A stretch of DNA of 64,000 nt from Lachnospiraceae bacterium (GTDB lineage: Bacteria > Bacillota > Clostridia > Lachnospirales > Lachnospiraceae), in NCBI GenBank assembly GCA_030523275.1, contig JAUNIX010000013.1, positions 17,483 to 81,482 of the forward strand, given 5' to 3'. Both the position numbers and the translations under genes were made by a program. The notes beneath the pieces were generated by a model that did not search any database, had not been told where the DNA came from, and worked only from the letters and a program-made list of their open reading frames with translations. How positions within the stretch are numbered: the stretch's first letter is position 1; every line of letters begins with the position of its first letter. Positions 26,159-36,175 of the stretch are shown in pieces.

Positions 26159-27700
26159 TTATAATAATGGAGCAAATCCCCGTAAAATACTCTGTGCCAC
26201 CAATGCCGGCAGAGGTTTGACACAATCCTGCATCGTCACTCTCCTACTTACTTCTATACTCTCTATAAAGTCATCATGGATTGCTTTAACAGCACTATTT
26301 TTATATAAGAAAACACCACATTCAAAATGTAGATACAAGCTGCGGTAATCCCAATTAACCGTTCCTACCGTTGCAATCTTATCGTCACAGACAACATTTT
26401 TGGCATGTACAAATCCGGGTGTATATTCATAAATCTTCACACCAGCATTTACCAAAGTACGATAATAAGATTGTGAAACAAGGAAAATCCACTTTTTATC
26501 CGGAATTCCCGGCATTAAGATTCGCACATCAACCCCTCGTTTTGCCGCCAGACAAAGCGCAGTTGTCAACTCATTGTCTATAATCAGGTATGGCGTCGTG
26601 ATGTATAAATATCGGGAAGCTCCATTGGCAAGATTGAGATAAATATTTTCACCAACTGTTTCCGAATCTAATGGCGTATCCGAATATGGCTGTACATAAC
26701 CATCACTCATGATTTCTCTCTCCATATGAAGTTGCGGACGGTATTTTGCATAACTTTCATCCAATTTCCTCATTGGATTCCAAACTTGCAAAAACATCAT
26801 CGTCAAATTCCATACAGCCTCTCCTTTGAGCATAATACCACTGTCTTTCCAATATCCAAATCGCTCTACTCGATTGATGTACTCATCGGCAAGATTAAAA
26901 CCACCAGTAAATGCGGTATGCCCATCAATGACCATAATTTTTCGATGGTCACGGTTATTCCATGCTGTTGAAATAATCGGAATAAACGTATTAAAACGCA
27001 TACAGGAGATTCCATAACTTTCTAACTTCTTACAAAATCCAGATTCCAATTCTGAAATGCACCCAACATCATCATACATAAAACGAACATCGACACCTTC
27101 GGCTGCCTTTTCAATCAAGATTTCCAACATCTCATCCAGCATGGTACCTTCTTTTACAATAAAATATTCCATAAAAATATAATGCTTCGCATTTTTTAAT
27201 TCATGTAAAACACATTCATAACATGCCTCTCCACTGGCAAAGTATTCTGTTTCTGTATTTCGATAAATTGGGTAACCCGCATAATGCGAAATATAAGCAC
27301 TCTGACCTGCGGCACTCAAATCTTGTTCGCGTATTTCCTCAAGTAACTTTTCATCCTGTGTCAGAAGCCCTGCAGTTCCCTCAATTTCTTTATCAAGTAC
27401 TTTGCGAAGCCTTTTTGCAGGTTTTTTGTTTCCGAGATACAAATACATAATTCCTCCCAAAATCGGAACCATTGCGATTGGTATGATCCAAGCCAGCTTA
27501 TACGCTGGATTCTCATCTTTATTAATAATATATATAATTGCAACAATACTAAAGATCGTTAATATCACCGATACTTCATGATAATGCTCTCCCAAACTAA
27601 ACAAGATTGTAATGATCCAATATGTCTGAAGTGCAAGTACCCATAATCCAATGAACAGTCGGCCAAATAAAAATTTACCTATTTTTTTTATATTTTTCAC
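26159..27700 (-). CDS. cls: cardiolipin synthase
   Basis: A 513-aa membrane enzyme that makes cardiolipin from two phosphatidylglycerol molecules. Two N-terminal membrane segments (residues 12-85) precede two phospholipase-D domains. The first has HRKIMVIDG (about residue 255) and the second VHAKNVVCDD (about 433), each with its GG/GT-N partner segment (FTGGFN, VGTVNWD). The start is GTG with AGGTGG upstream. It heads a three-gene unit with the methyltransferase and hslO. Confidence 0.95.
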   Translation of the reverse strand: MKNIKKIGKFLFGRLFIGLWVLALQTYWIITILFSLGEHYHEVSVILTIFSIVAIIYIINKDENPAYKLAWIIPIAMVPILGGIMYLYLGNKKPAKRLRKVLDKEIEGTAGLLTQDEKLLEEIREQDLSAAGQSAYISHYAGYPIYRNTETEYFASGEACYECVLHELKNAKHYIFMEYFIVKEGTMLDEMLEILIEKAAEGVDVRFMYDDVGCISELESGFCKKLESYGISCMRFNTFIPIISTAWNNRDHRKIMVIDGHTAFTGGFNLADEYINRVERFGYWKDSGIMLKGEAVWNLTMMFLQVWNPMRKLDESYAKYRPQLHMEREIMSDGYVQPYSDTPLDSETVGENIYLNLANGASRYLYITTPYLIIDNELTTALCLAAKRGVDVRILMPGIPDKKWIFLVSQSYYRTLVNAGVKIYEYTPGFVHAKNVVCDDKIATVGTVNWDYRSLYLHFECGVFLYKNSAVKAIHDDFIESIEVSRRVTMQDCVKPLPALVAQSILRGFAPLL

Positions 27701-27764
27701 AGATTAACGCCACCTTTTCATTTTTCTCTTTTACATTCGTGTTGAATTCCTATTCTAACACAAA

Positions 27765-27786
27765 CGCCGCTGGAATTCCAGCGGCG
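27765..27786. terminator. terminator after the SASP gene
   Basis: A 22-base perfect palindrome with nine GC-rich base pairs and an AATT loop, six bases past the SASP stop, followed by a mixed T/G run on the minus strand. Confidence 0.75.
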
Positions 27787-27791
27787 CTTTG

Positions 27792-27974
27792 TTATTGTTC
27801 TGTATTTTTCATTTCTCTTTTTCTTTTTGTCATTAATCCACCGATTCGGCCTGTCTCTTTTGCGGATAAGGATTTCCATCCTTCCTTTTGTACTTTATCG
27901 GCCAGCCCTAATTCTTCTGCAATTTCATACTTTAGTATTTCATCTTCTGTAAGAGGTTTGGGAGTTTTTCGCAT
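27792..27974 (-). CDS. alpha/beta-type small acid-soluble spore protein
   Basis: A 60-aa DNA-binding protein of the spore core. It carries LKYEIAEELGLADKV, which contains the germination-protease site (cleavage after the Glu of YEIAE in related proteins). A second conserved block, GRIGGLMTKRKRE, follows. Such proteins coat forespore DNA and protect it from UV and heat, then supply amino acids at germination. AAGGAG precedes the ATG at 27974. A forespore-type promoter lies just upstream. It is shorter in its second helix region than Bacillus forms but normal for clostridial ones. Confidence 0.82.
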   Translation of the reverse strand: MRKTPKPLTEDEILKYEIAEELGLADKVQKEGWKSLSAKETGRIGGLMTKRKREMKNTEQ

Positions 27975-28005
27975 CTGCCTTTCTCCTTTCATCAGCTGAT
28001 AATAC

Positions 28006-28035
28006 AAGTATGTGCGATTTCTAAAATATTATTCA
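28006..28035 (-). promoter_or_regulatory. sigma-G/F-type promoter of the SASP gene
   Basis: On the minus strand TGAATA (28030-28035) and CATACTT (28006-28012) are 17 bases apart, one base from the forespore consensus. The -35 box overlaps the addA stop codon, so the promoter is built into the end of that gene. Confidence 0.75.
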
Positions 28036-31000
28036 CATGCAATAGAAATATTTTTTCGCAACGTTAACGAAGTGATATAAATTTCTTTGACTCGTTTACC
28101 AGTAATCTGTTCTAATGCTCTCTGATAAGATTTTAACTGTGTCTGGTAATGTTGAATCAGTTTTTCTTCTTCTCCACGTCTTACCCAGTCTGTCTTATAA
28201 TCAACAAGTACAATTTCATCATCTTCAATAAAATACAGATCAATCATTCCCTGTACCACCGCTAGTTCCTCACTTTGACTTTCCTCATACATTTGATGGA
28301 GTGGAAGTCCGATTACAAACTGTTGTTCACGAAAAATACGCTTATTTCTTGCCGCAGTTTTTACCCTTTTGCCAACTCTGGAACGTAAAAACCACAAAAT
28401 CTGTCGTTTTGGTATCACATCTGCAACCGTTTCATCCAGTTTTCCCTGTAAAATCCAGTTTTCTATCTCTTGATCGAAACTTTCATCCGTATACTCCTTT
28501 GTAAAATCGAGTAATTCCATACATTTATGAACTGCAGTTCCTCTAGATGTCGGCGAAATGACTGTTTTTTGCTGTAAAAATGCCGGTATCATGGACTCCT
28601 TCTCAGTCTCTACCATTGACTGATACTCCTCCTCTTCAGCAAAAGCATGTTGACTTTTTTGTTTCATCTCAGATACCGAATATTTTATCTTATAACCAGA
28701 AGACGCCTCATACGGATATTTCCATGCAAACTCTGCTTCCATATCATTTTTTTGTGCTTCATCTACCGCCTCCATAAATGCCTGATACAATCGTGTTCTC
28801 TTTTGTGTTGTCTGCTGATAGGCATCCACTTCCTTTTCTAAAAGTGTTTGCGGAGATACAATCTGCACATGCAATTCCTGTTGATCGACATCATCTACCG
28901 CAATACGTTCATTCGGAAAATAGCTCTGATACAACGATTGCATACCCGGATGATGACAAAATGCCATCAATGCCCATTCCATATAGGAAGAGGAATGTTT
29001 AATTTCATAATATCCACATACTTTCTTGGGGGTTCGATTCTTATATCGATACAATTGATCAGAGAGTTTTCTTACTGCCCCAGTCATAACAAGTTTATCT
29101 TTCGCTCTTGTCATCGCAACATAAAGAATGCGAAGTTCTTCACTAAGTGTTTCTTCTTTTAATTTTAACGAAATCATTTTCTTGATCAGCGTTTGCTTCT
29201 TCTCCCTTGTTTCTAAAGAAATCGCATCCGGTCCCAAATAATAATCACTATGCATTAACAAAGCATTTCGGCTATCCATAAAATTAAACTTTTTTGACAT
29301 TCCACTTAAAAATACGATTGGATATTCCAGTCCCTTACTCTTGTGAATACTCATAATGCGGACTAAATTCTCATGTTCTCCTTGAATATTAGCTTCTCCA
29401 TAATCAATATCATATTCTTTCAGCTGCTCCATATAACGAACAAAGCGGAATAATCCTTTATAACTTCCCTGTTCAAACGTTTTTGCTTTTTGAATCAACA
29501 TCCGCAGATTTGCCTGCCTGCGCTCCCCTGCCGGCATAGCCCCGACCATATGATAGTAACCCGTTTCTTTTAATATCTCCCAGATCAGATCAGGAATAGA
29601 GAGATACATTTTTTTATGGCGAAATGTTTCTAATAAAGAAACCGCTTTTGTCAACTTGGCCAATAATATTTTATCCTTTCCATGCTCCAAATAATAATGG
29701 CAATGTTCCGACAAGGTATCAATTGGCTCGTCTTCCACTTTGTTCTGGCTTATCATCCAGACCATTTCCTCACCGGTCAGTCCAATAAATGGTGCCCGTA
29801 AAAAAGCGGCAAATGGAATATCCTGACATTCATTGTCAAGCACTTTTAAAGTACTCATGAGTGTCTGAACTTCAATCGAAGTAAAAGAACCTTTTTTACT
29901 CTCACAAAAAGCCGGAATCCCCATCGTATCTAGTTTTTCTTGGATTGTTTCTCCCCAACCGCTGACGGTTCTAAGTAAAATGACAATATCTTTATACTCC
30001 GCCTTTCGAAGTCCTTTGCTCCCATCTTCTTTTATATAAGTAACCAGTTGAGGATGTTCCCCATCGACCATCTCATGGATACGATTTCCAATCATCGCCG
30101 CCTCCGCTTCCACATCCGTCATCGAAGTATCTCCATCATCCAAATTTAAAATGCACAATTCGGCGGCTACATCCATCGCATCGGATTCTGGAAATTCCAT
30201 CGAAGGGAATAATGCCACTCTTTTATCATAGGCAATCCCACCCAATTCCTGAATCATCAACCGATAAAACAAATAATTGGTAACATTTAAGACTTCTTTT
30301 CGGCTTCGAAAGTTATTTTGTAACTCGATCAGTTCATGTTCGTCTGTTGGCTCCTCATATCGAAAATAACGACGAATAAACAATTCCGGTTTTGCTTGAC
30401 GAAATCCATAAATACTTTGTTTCAAATCACCAACAACAAACAAATTATGTTTTCCCAATGTATCTCCTGAAATTAATCGAATAATCTCCTCCTGAATCTC
30501 ATTGGTATCCTGATATTCATCGACATAAATTTCTGTAAAAAAGGATTTCTTTTCCAAAGCAGTTTTCGATGGAATCGCATTTCCATCCTCATCGTATCCA
30601 TCAGTCAAAATTTCTAATGCATATTGTTCTAAATCAGAAAAATCAACTAAATTTTTCTCTTTTTTCTTTGCTTTTACGATTTCCATAAAACGCAGAACCA
30701 ATGATACGAACGCTGCCATCGGCTTTTGGCACTGCTCCATTTCCCTGGAAACACTTTCCATATCGGAAGGTAGTTTTGTTTCAATCAGACGCTCAATCAT
30801 TTCATGTGTTTCTTTTCGCAGATCCATTAGCCTTGCGATTTTCTCCTTATCATGCTCTTTTCTTGCACGACCTCGAATCGCAGTCTTCTTCCATCTATCT
30901 GCAGCCCTTAGATACCCCTCAAAACTTTTTTCTTCACGAAAACGCTGAATGCGTTCCCATTCTTCATAAACAGCTTTTCGATGACCATCCGGAATCCCCT

Positions 31001-31715
31001 CATCATCTGCATAGACAAGTAATTGATCATATCGTTTTAAAATTTCCTGTACATCATAAGAAATCTCTTCTAGTAAATAACACGCCCATTTTTGTGTATA
31101 CCAATCATTTTTATCACATTGACAAAACATCTGACTGGCGTTTTGTAACCACTCTTCTGGTCTTCGTCCACTTCTTGCAAAGGTATATGCGCGCAAAATC
31201 ATGTCTTCAATGACAGTATCGGATTTTCCAGTGGCATAGCTTTCCAAAAAGCAAATAAAATCTTCCTCTTTCTTTTCATAAGCTTCCTCTAAGACCAACG
31301 CAATGGCATCCTGATGCAAAAGACTCATCTCTCCTTCCTCGCCAATGCGAAATCCCGGGTCAAGATCCACTTCCATAAAATGTTCACGCATCAAATTCAG
31401 ACAAAAACTATGGATTGTTGTAATCTGGGCTTTTTGTACTCTCGATAACTGTCTTAACAAATGCTGATTAGCTGGCTCTTTTTCCGCCTTTTTTTCCAAT
31501 GCATTCATGATACGCTCTTTCATTTCGGAAGCAGCCGCATTGGTAAATGTAACAACCAATAAATGGTCAATATCTACCGGATGTTCTTCATCCGAGATGA
31601 CTTCTATAATTCGCTCTACCATAACCGCTGTTTTTCCAGAACCTGCGGCGGCAGAAACGAGAAGATTCTTTCCACGACTGTCAAGCACTTGTTGTTGTTT
31701 ACTCGTCCAAGCCAT
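28029..31715 (-). CDS. addA: AddA helicase-nuclease
   Basis: The 1228-aa subunit of the AddAB complex, which unwinds and trims double-strand breaks for recombination. It is a UvrD-type helicase with Walker A LLVSAAAGSGKTAVM at about residue 18 and the DEYQDTN box at about 395. SIHKSKGLEYPIVF is at about 800 and VAMTRAKDKLVM at about 930. The C-terminal RecB-type nuclease has GMIDLYF...VLVDYKTDW (about 1150-1175). It overlaps addB by 17 bases and is translated with it. Confidence 0.97.
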   Translation of the reverse strand: MAWTSKQQQVLDSRGKNLLVSAAAGSGKTAVMVERIIEVISDEEHPVDIDHLLVVTFTNAAASEMKERIMNALEKKAEKEPANQHLLRQLSRVQKAQITTIHSFCLNLMREHFMEVDLDPGFRIGEEGEMSLLHQDAIALVLEEAYEKKEEDFICFLESYATGKSDTVIEDMILRAYTFARSGRRPEEWLQNASQMFCQCDKNDWYTQKWACYLLEEISYDVQEILKRYDQLLVYADDEGIPDGHRKAVYEEWERIQRFREEKSFEGYLRAADRWKKTAIRGRARKEHDKEKIARLMDLRKETHEMIERLIETKLPSDMESVSREMEQCQKPMAAFVSLVLRFMEIVKAKKKEKNLVDFSDLEQYALEILTDGYDEDGNAIPSKTALEKKSFFTEIYVDEYQDTNEIQEEIIRLISGDTLGKHNLFVVGDLKQSIYGFRQAKPELFIRRYFRYEEPTDEHELIELQNNFRSRKEVLNVTNYLFYRLMIQELGGIAYDKRVALFPSMEFPESDAMDVAAELCILNLDDGDTSMTDVEAEAAMIGNRIHEMVDGEHPQLVTYIKEDGSKGLRKAEYKDIVILLRTVSGWGETIQEKLDTMGIPAFCESKKGSFTSIEVQTLMSTLKVLDNECQDIPFAAFLRAPFIGLTGEEMVWMISQNKVEDEPIDTLSEHCHYYLEHGKDKILLAKLTKAVSLLETFRHKKMYLSIPDLIWEILKETGYYHMVGAMPAGERRQANLRMLIQKAKTFEQGSYKGLFRFVRYMEQLKEYDIDYGEANIQGEHENLVRIMSIHKSKGLEYPIVFLSGMSKKFNFMDSRNALLMHSDYYLGPDAISLETREKKQTLIKKMISLKLKEETLSEELRILYVAMTRAKDKLVMTGAVRKLSDQLYRYKNRTPKKVCGYYEIKHSSSYMEWALMAFCHHPGMQSLYQSYFPNERIAVDDVDQQELHVQIVSPQTLLEKEVDAYQQTTQKRTRLYQAFMEAVDEAQKNDMEAEFAWKYPYEASSGYKIKYSVSEMKQKSQHAFAEEEEYQSMVETEKESMIPAFLQQKTVISPTSRGTAVHKCMELLDFTKEYTDESFDQEIENWILQGKLDETVADVIPKRQILWFLRSRVGKRVKTAARNKRIFREQQFVIGLPLHQMYEESQSEELAVVQGMIDLYFIEDDEIVLVDYKTDWVRRGEEEKLIQHYQTQLKSYQRALEQITGKRVKEIYITSLTLRKNISIACE

Positions 31716-34700
31716 CTTTGCTGCCTCCTTTCCACATCTCTAATAACTCTTTTACTTTCTTTTCCTCCAGATTGCGATAGGAATCCAAACGACTATCAAA
31801 ACGGCAAATTTCTCGATATTCACAAAAATCACAGGCCGTTTCTTGTTTACGCCGATATGGAGCAATGTCAATTTCTCCATCCATCATCGCATTTCCTGCC
31901 TCTTCAATCTTCTGTCTCGTATAATCCTGCATATTATGAAAACTTTTTGTATCTAACGTTTTCGAATACGCACTATACCCTGATTTTGTTCGTGTGACCG
32001 GAATGGAAACACATTTCTTTGGCATATTACGCTCCATATGTTCAATGATATGATAGTCTTCATTCACGTAACCATCCATCTGCAGTTTTCGCAGAATCTG
32101 CTCATTTGCATCTTGTTCCGGATCCCAGTCAACCAGAGGATCTTTCAAGGAATAATAAAACATACCCGCTGGAATCACTACTTTTCCTTTTGCCTTTTTC
32201 TGCTCAATCTCTAACACTGCATTCATATAAAGGACAAGCTGCATTTGCAGACCATAATATAAGCTTGTAAGATCAAATTTGGCATATCCAGACTTATAAT
32301 CAATGACTTTTAAGTAAATACCGTCCTCATCCTCATAACGGTCGACACGATCGATTTTTCCTTTTAGTCGCATCTTCACTCCATCCTCCAGTGCCATATT
32401 GGCTGAATCAAGATTTTCATAGGAAGAAAAAGAGATTTCAAATGCATATGGTTTAAAATCACTGTTTTCTAAATGCTTTAATAACGCCCAAACAGTCCTT
32501 TTCGTCATTCTTTTGATTATATCGACTACATACTGATTACGATGACTGCTATTTAATAACTCTTCATTCCACTCCGCAATCGCCTTGCCAACCGCTTCCT
32601 CGGTCAATATTTCCTGTTCATTTTCATTGATATCACTCCAGTCCCCATAAGTGGTCTGAATTTTCTTTGAAATCAATTCCAAAGATCGATGAAAAATATT
32701 TCCCAAATCCATTGGTTTGATCCGAAATTCTGCCCTTGGATATAATTTCAGACCGTATCGAAGAAAATGCGCATAGGCACAAGAATCAAATAATTCCAAA
32801 CGACTGACACTATTTTGTAAAATTTCCCCATAAATTGTACGTGCCGCTTCTTTGGATAAATTTTTTTCCTGGTTTTCATAGCATGCAGCATTTAAGTAAT
32901 CTTGAAATACCGGATCTCCGTCCTGTGTAAACAATAATTTCCCCAAAATTTTCCACTGTTCTCCCATCTGCCCAGCCGCAGCTTCACGGAGCCCCTCAAT
33001 AAAAGGATGCATGCCGTATTCTTTTGTAAAATATCCATGTGGCTCTATCTCTGATAATGTAAGTTTTGGTAATACCTTTTGTATTCTTTGAATAAAATAG
33101 GAAGGCCGAAGCGATGTTCCATCATCAGCAACCGTCGCATAAGAAAGATACAAATGCTCTGTCGGCTTTGCAACCGCAAGATACAAATAAAACTGCTCCG
33201 TATATGCGGCTTGAATTACAGTTTCTGCAAGTGGAATTCCTTTATCTCCTAAATGCTCCCGCTCATAATCATTCAAAATACCACCGCTATTTGCTGTTTT
33301 CGGAATGTTTCCTTCATTCATCCCTGCAAAAAACAACACTTTTATCTCTTTTAATCTTGTTCTTGTCAAATCGCCAACAACAATTTGATCCAATCCCGGT
33401 GGAATGACACCAATGGACATTTCTTCTAAACCAGTTTCCAAAATACTTGTAATCTCTGCAATCTTCATTTCATCAGAACCAAGAATTGCCACAATCTTAT
33501 CCATCAAATCCATAACATAAGGATAAATCTGACGATAAGTCTTTTCCATAACATAATCCTGCTGTTCCTCAAACATTGCCCGCATCGTTTCTAATTTTTC
33601 TTCCACCTGCAATTTCCGCAATAACTGATAAAGAGAGGTCATATAATCACGAACCGTTCGATGCTGTTCTTTACAAGCATTATAAAAATCCATAATCTCA
33701 TCAAGAAACAATTCCCGACTCTCATTTAGCTTGCTTAAACTTTCTTCTGTCTGTCCCTGCATCGGAGTCGTAAACACTTCCATCCATCGTTTGCGACTGC
33801 GAATTCCTCTTGCAAGGGCATAATTTTCCAAAGCATCGACCGCAGACATCTCTAAATCACTCATACCCGCTTTTAAATACCGAAAAACACTTTCATAAGA
33901 AAAACTTTCCTCCACAATCTGAAATGCCGCGCGAATGGTCTCCACGCAGGGATTGTTTAAAATACTCTTTTTATGGTCCATAAAATATGGAATGTGAAGT
34001 TCTGAAAAATATTGTTCAAAATGAGAACAATAGCTTTCCATATCACCGACGATCACTGCGATATCACGGTAACGATAGCCTTTTTCACGAACATAATAAG
34101 CGATGTTTTCACAAATTCGACGCACTTCCTCTGAAGTATCTCTCGCTGCAAACAATGTAATATGCTCGACATCTTTTTCATAAGATTTGACCGGATATCG
34201 GAAAATGCCCGCCTCTAAAGCTGATAAATCTGCTTTCTCTTGCAGGCGATACTGCTTCTCCTTCTGGATACTTGGCAAAATCGGCACTCCCTCTTCTTTT
34301 GCCAATTCTTTTAATTGATAAATCATGCGGGATGACATAGAAAACAAATCATATTCCGCTACAAATTTTCTGCGCTCAATAAAACTGTCCGCAGTTACAG
34401 AAATCACAATCTGTTTTGCATATTTTAATAAGGTACCGATCAATTGATTTTGTACTGGTGTAAATCCGGTAAATCCATCAATATATATAATACTGTCTCT
34501 TATCTTTGCCGATTCTCCAACTTTTTTTGTTAATTCCTCCAACAACTGTTCCGCCACAATAAAGTGATTTTCAAGAAATTTCTGAAATTCTTTTTGTACC
34601 AATACCAGATCATGTAATTTGTAGTTTAAATTTCCTTCCTCTTGTCCCTCAACCGCTTCTAATTGTTCGACACTGACTTGATATTGGTATAATTCTGAAA

Positions 34701-35076
34701 TCATTGATTTCATATTTTCAATGAATCCCTGTTTATGGATACTGCTACCGAATACCTTTAACTCATTTTTTTCTTCTTCCAATATTTTGCGCAATACCAT
34801 ACGCTTTCCCATATCCTCTAATACGGCCTCTGGGAAATAAGACAGTTCTTCAAACACCCGATAGGCAAGTCTAGGAAAGCTGACAATATCAATATTCATC
34901 GTGCCATGGTGTGGGTGCTTCTCAACAATGTCCTTTTGTGTTTGAAGCGTATACTGCTCTGGTACAATAAAGAAAAAATCTTGTTCCGGATGCGTTATGG
35001 ATTCACGTATTAAATTTTCATAGATTGTATATGTTTTGCCACTTCCACTGCGGCCAATGATAAACTGTAATGACAT
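31699..35076 (-). CDS. addB: AddB helicase-nuclease
   Basis: The 1125-aa partner of AddA. Residues 1-25 hold a Walker A motif (FIIGRSGSGKTYTIYEN). The middle is an inactivated helicase-like core, and the C-terminal nuclease shows VIDYKSGYAKFDL (about 965). Four cysteines expected to hold an iron-sulfur cluster are visible: one in FDSCAYAHF (about 805) and three in CDFCEYREIC near the C-terminus. The ATG has AAAGGA ahead and is divergent from the following plus-strand gene. Confidence 0.96.
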   Translation of the reverse strand: MSLQFIIGRSGSGKTYTIYENLIRESITHPEQDFFFIVPEQYTLQTQKDIVEKHPHHGTMNIDIVSFPRLAYRVFEELSYFPEAVLEDMGKRMVLRKILEEEKNELKVFGSSIHKQGFIENMKSMISELYQYQVSVEQLEAVEGQEEGNLNYKLHDLVLVQKEFQKFLENHFIVAEQLLEELTKKVGESAKIRDSIIYIDGFTGFTPVQNQLIGTLLKYAKQIVISVTADSFIERRKFVAEYDLFSMSSRMIYQLKELAKEEGVPILPSIQKEKQYRLQEKADLSALEAGIFRYPVKSYEKDVEHITLFAARDTSEEVRRICENIAYYVREKGYRYRDIAVIVGDMESYCSHFEQYFSELHIPYFMDHKKSILNNPCVETIRAAFQIVEESFSYESVFRYLKAGMSDLEMSAVDALENYALARGIRSRKRWMEVFTTPMQGQTEESLSKLNESRELFLDEIMDFYNACKEQHRTVRDYMTSLYQLLRKLQVEEKLETMRAMFEEQQDYVMEKTYRQIYPYVMDLMDKIVAILGSDEMKIAEITSILETGLEEMSIGVIPPGLDQIVVGDLTRTRLKEIKVLFFAGMNEGNIPKTANSGGILNDYEREHLGDKGIPLAETVIQAAYTEQFYLYLAVAKPTEHLYLSYATVADDGTSLRPSYFIQRIQKVLPKLTLSEIEPHGYFTKEYGMHPFIEGLREAAAGQMGEQWKILGKLLFTQDGDPVFQDYLNAACYENQEKNLSKEAARTIYGEILQNSVSRLELFDSCAYAHFLRYGLKLYPRAEFRIKPMDLGNIFHRSLELISKKIQTTYGDWSDINENEQEILTEEAVGKAIAEWNEELLNSSHRNQYVVDIIKRMTKRTVWALLKHLENSDFKPYAFEISFSSYENLDSANMALEDGVKMRLKGKIDRVDRYEDEDGIYLKVIDYKSGYAKFDLTSLYYGLQMQLVLYMNAVLEIEQKKAKGKVVIPAGMFYYSLKDPLVDWDPEQDANEQILRKLQMDGYVNEDYHIIEHMERNMPKKCVSIPVTRTKSGYSAYSKTLDTKSFHNMQDYTRQKIEEAGNAMMDGEIDIAPYRRKQETACDFCEYREICRFDSRLDSYRNLEEKKVKELLEMWKGGSKDGLDE

Positions 35077-35203
35077 GATGATCCTTTCTTTTTTAACTAT
35101 ATAGTATCTCTATCATATCATAGAATAAAAATAACAACAAAATATGTTCTAAGATCGTCCCCTGAAGCATATATATTTTATTAGAAAACATCAGGAGGAT
35201 ATT

Positions 35204-35647
35204 ATGAGTTCTAATACAAAAGTTGTTGTCTTTAAAGCCAAAGAATTAATTTACACCGGAATTTTTCTTTTATTGGGAATTTTACTGGTTTTGCTTTTAA
35301 TTTTTATGTTTCTTCCAGCAAACAAAGAGAAAAAAGCTGATTCCAAGACGGAGGAAACAGTCAATTACATACCAGGAGTCTATACTTCTACGATTCAGCT
35401 TGGCGAAAACACATTAGATGTACAGGTAACTGTTGATAGTCAAAAGGTGAAATCTGTAAATATCGAACAATTAGATGATTCCGTCAAGACAATGTATCCT
35501 TTAATTGAACCGTCAATAACCTCCATCAACGAACAGCTTTCTACCATTTCTTCCATTGAAGATCTAAGTTTTGAAGATGAAAGTCAGTATACCAATACGA
35601 TTTTAAAGCAAGCAATTAAAAATGCTGTCAAAAAAGCGGAACCATAA
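35204..35647 (+). CDS. membrane-anchored FMN-binding-like protein
   Basis: A 147-aa protein with one N-terminal membrane segment (residues 16-38) and an extracellular domain. The stretch IPGVYTSTIQLGENTLDVQVTVDSQKVKSVNI resembles FMN-binding-type domains, where the strand after GVY is followed by a helix with a Thr used for flavin attachment. That flavin-binding sequence is not evident here, so it may be a flavin-free relative. AGGAGG precedes the ATG. It is divergent from addB and ends at a strong terminator. Confidence 0.6.
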   Translation: MSSNTKVVVFKAKELIYTGIFLLLGILLVLLLIFMFLPANKEKKADSKTEETVNYIPGVYTSTIQLGENTLDVQVTVDSQKVKSVNIEQLDDSVKTMYPLIEPSITSINEQLSTISSIEDLSFEDESQYTNTILKQAIKNAVKKAEP

Positions 35648-35661
35648 TCTTTATCATACTT

Positions 35662-35695
35662 AATAATGCGGACCAGTCATTGGTCCGCATTATTT
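35662..35695 (+). terminator. terminator of the 147-aa gene
   Basis: Exact 14-base arms (35662-35675 and 35681-35694) and a five-base loop. T residues follow. Confidence 0.85.
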
Positions 35696-35725
35696 CTTCT
35701 CTCAGCACATATGAATTTTACATCA

Positions 35726-36094
35726 CTAACGTTTTTCTGTTGTCTTATTGTCTTTGTTGTTATTATTCGTAGTGTTGTCATTTTTATCATTATTTGTATT
35801 GTTATTATTCGTGTTGTTATTATTATCATCGACATCCATATCGTCAGTCAGATCATCAACACCATCTTCAATACCATCAACACCGTCTTTTACTGCGTCT
35901 CCTGCATCATCGACACCATTATCAATGTCATCACCAACATTATCATTTTTATCGTTCGTAGTGTTGGTGTCCGTTGTCTGATTCGTTGTTTCATCCGCAT
36001 TATTGTTGTCATTGTTGTTGCCGCAACCGACCATTGCCATTGCTACTGCAGCCATCAAAGACATAGAAATTATCCATTTTTTTAATTTTTTCAT
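35726..36094 (-). CDS. Asp/Asn/Thr-rich lipoprotein
   Basis: A 122-aa lipoprotein: signal peptide with lipobox AMVGC (Cys near residue 24), then a nearly pure Asn/Asp/Thr chain. The centre (about residues 53-90) is an acidic repeat of VDD/VKDGVDG/IEDGVDD steps with hydrophobic residues every three to four positions, compatible with an amphipathic helix. Both ends are Asn/Thr repeats. No domain is recognisable. It would form a strongly acidic, possibly cation-binding surface chain; this is inference. AAAGGAG precedes the ATG. Confidence 0.6.
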   Translation of the reverse strand: MKKLKKWIISMSLMAAVAMAMVGCGNNNDNNNADETTNQTTDTNTTNDKNDNVGDDIDNGVDDAGDAVKDGVDGIEDGVDDLTDDMDVDDNNNNTNNNNTNNDKNDNTTNNNNKDNKTTEKR

Positions 36095-36175
36095 ACTGCA
36101 TCTCCTTTAAATTTCATTACAATGCTAGTATTTCCAAACTAATTTATTTTATGTATCATCTAGTTGATCCAAAAT

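Noticed and set aside
26371..26583. Several short plus-strand frames across cls, addA and addB
   Set aside because: They lie opposite well-conserved genes, carry no ribosome binding sites, and follow the codon pattern of the opposite strand.
35748..35990. CRISPR-like repetitive tract
   Set aside because: The repetition is codon-level low complexity (Asp/Asn/Thr runs), with no constant repeat length or unique spacers.
35666..36085. Open frame on plus coding a very hydrophobic Ile/Val-rich protein
   Set aside because: It is the complement of the GAT/AAT-rich lipoprotein repeat; no ribosome binding site, and the lipobox and start on the minus strand are far better.
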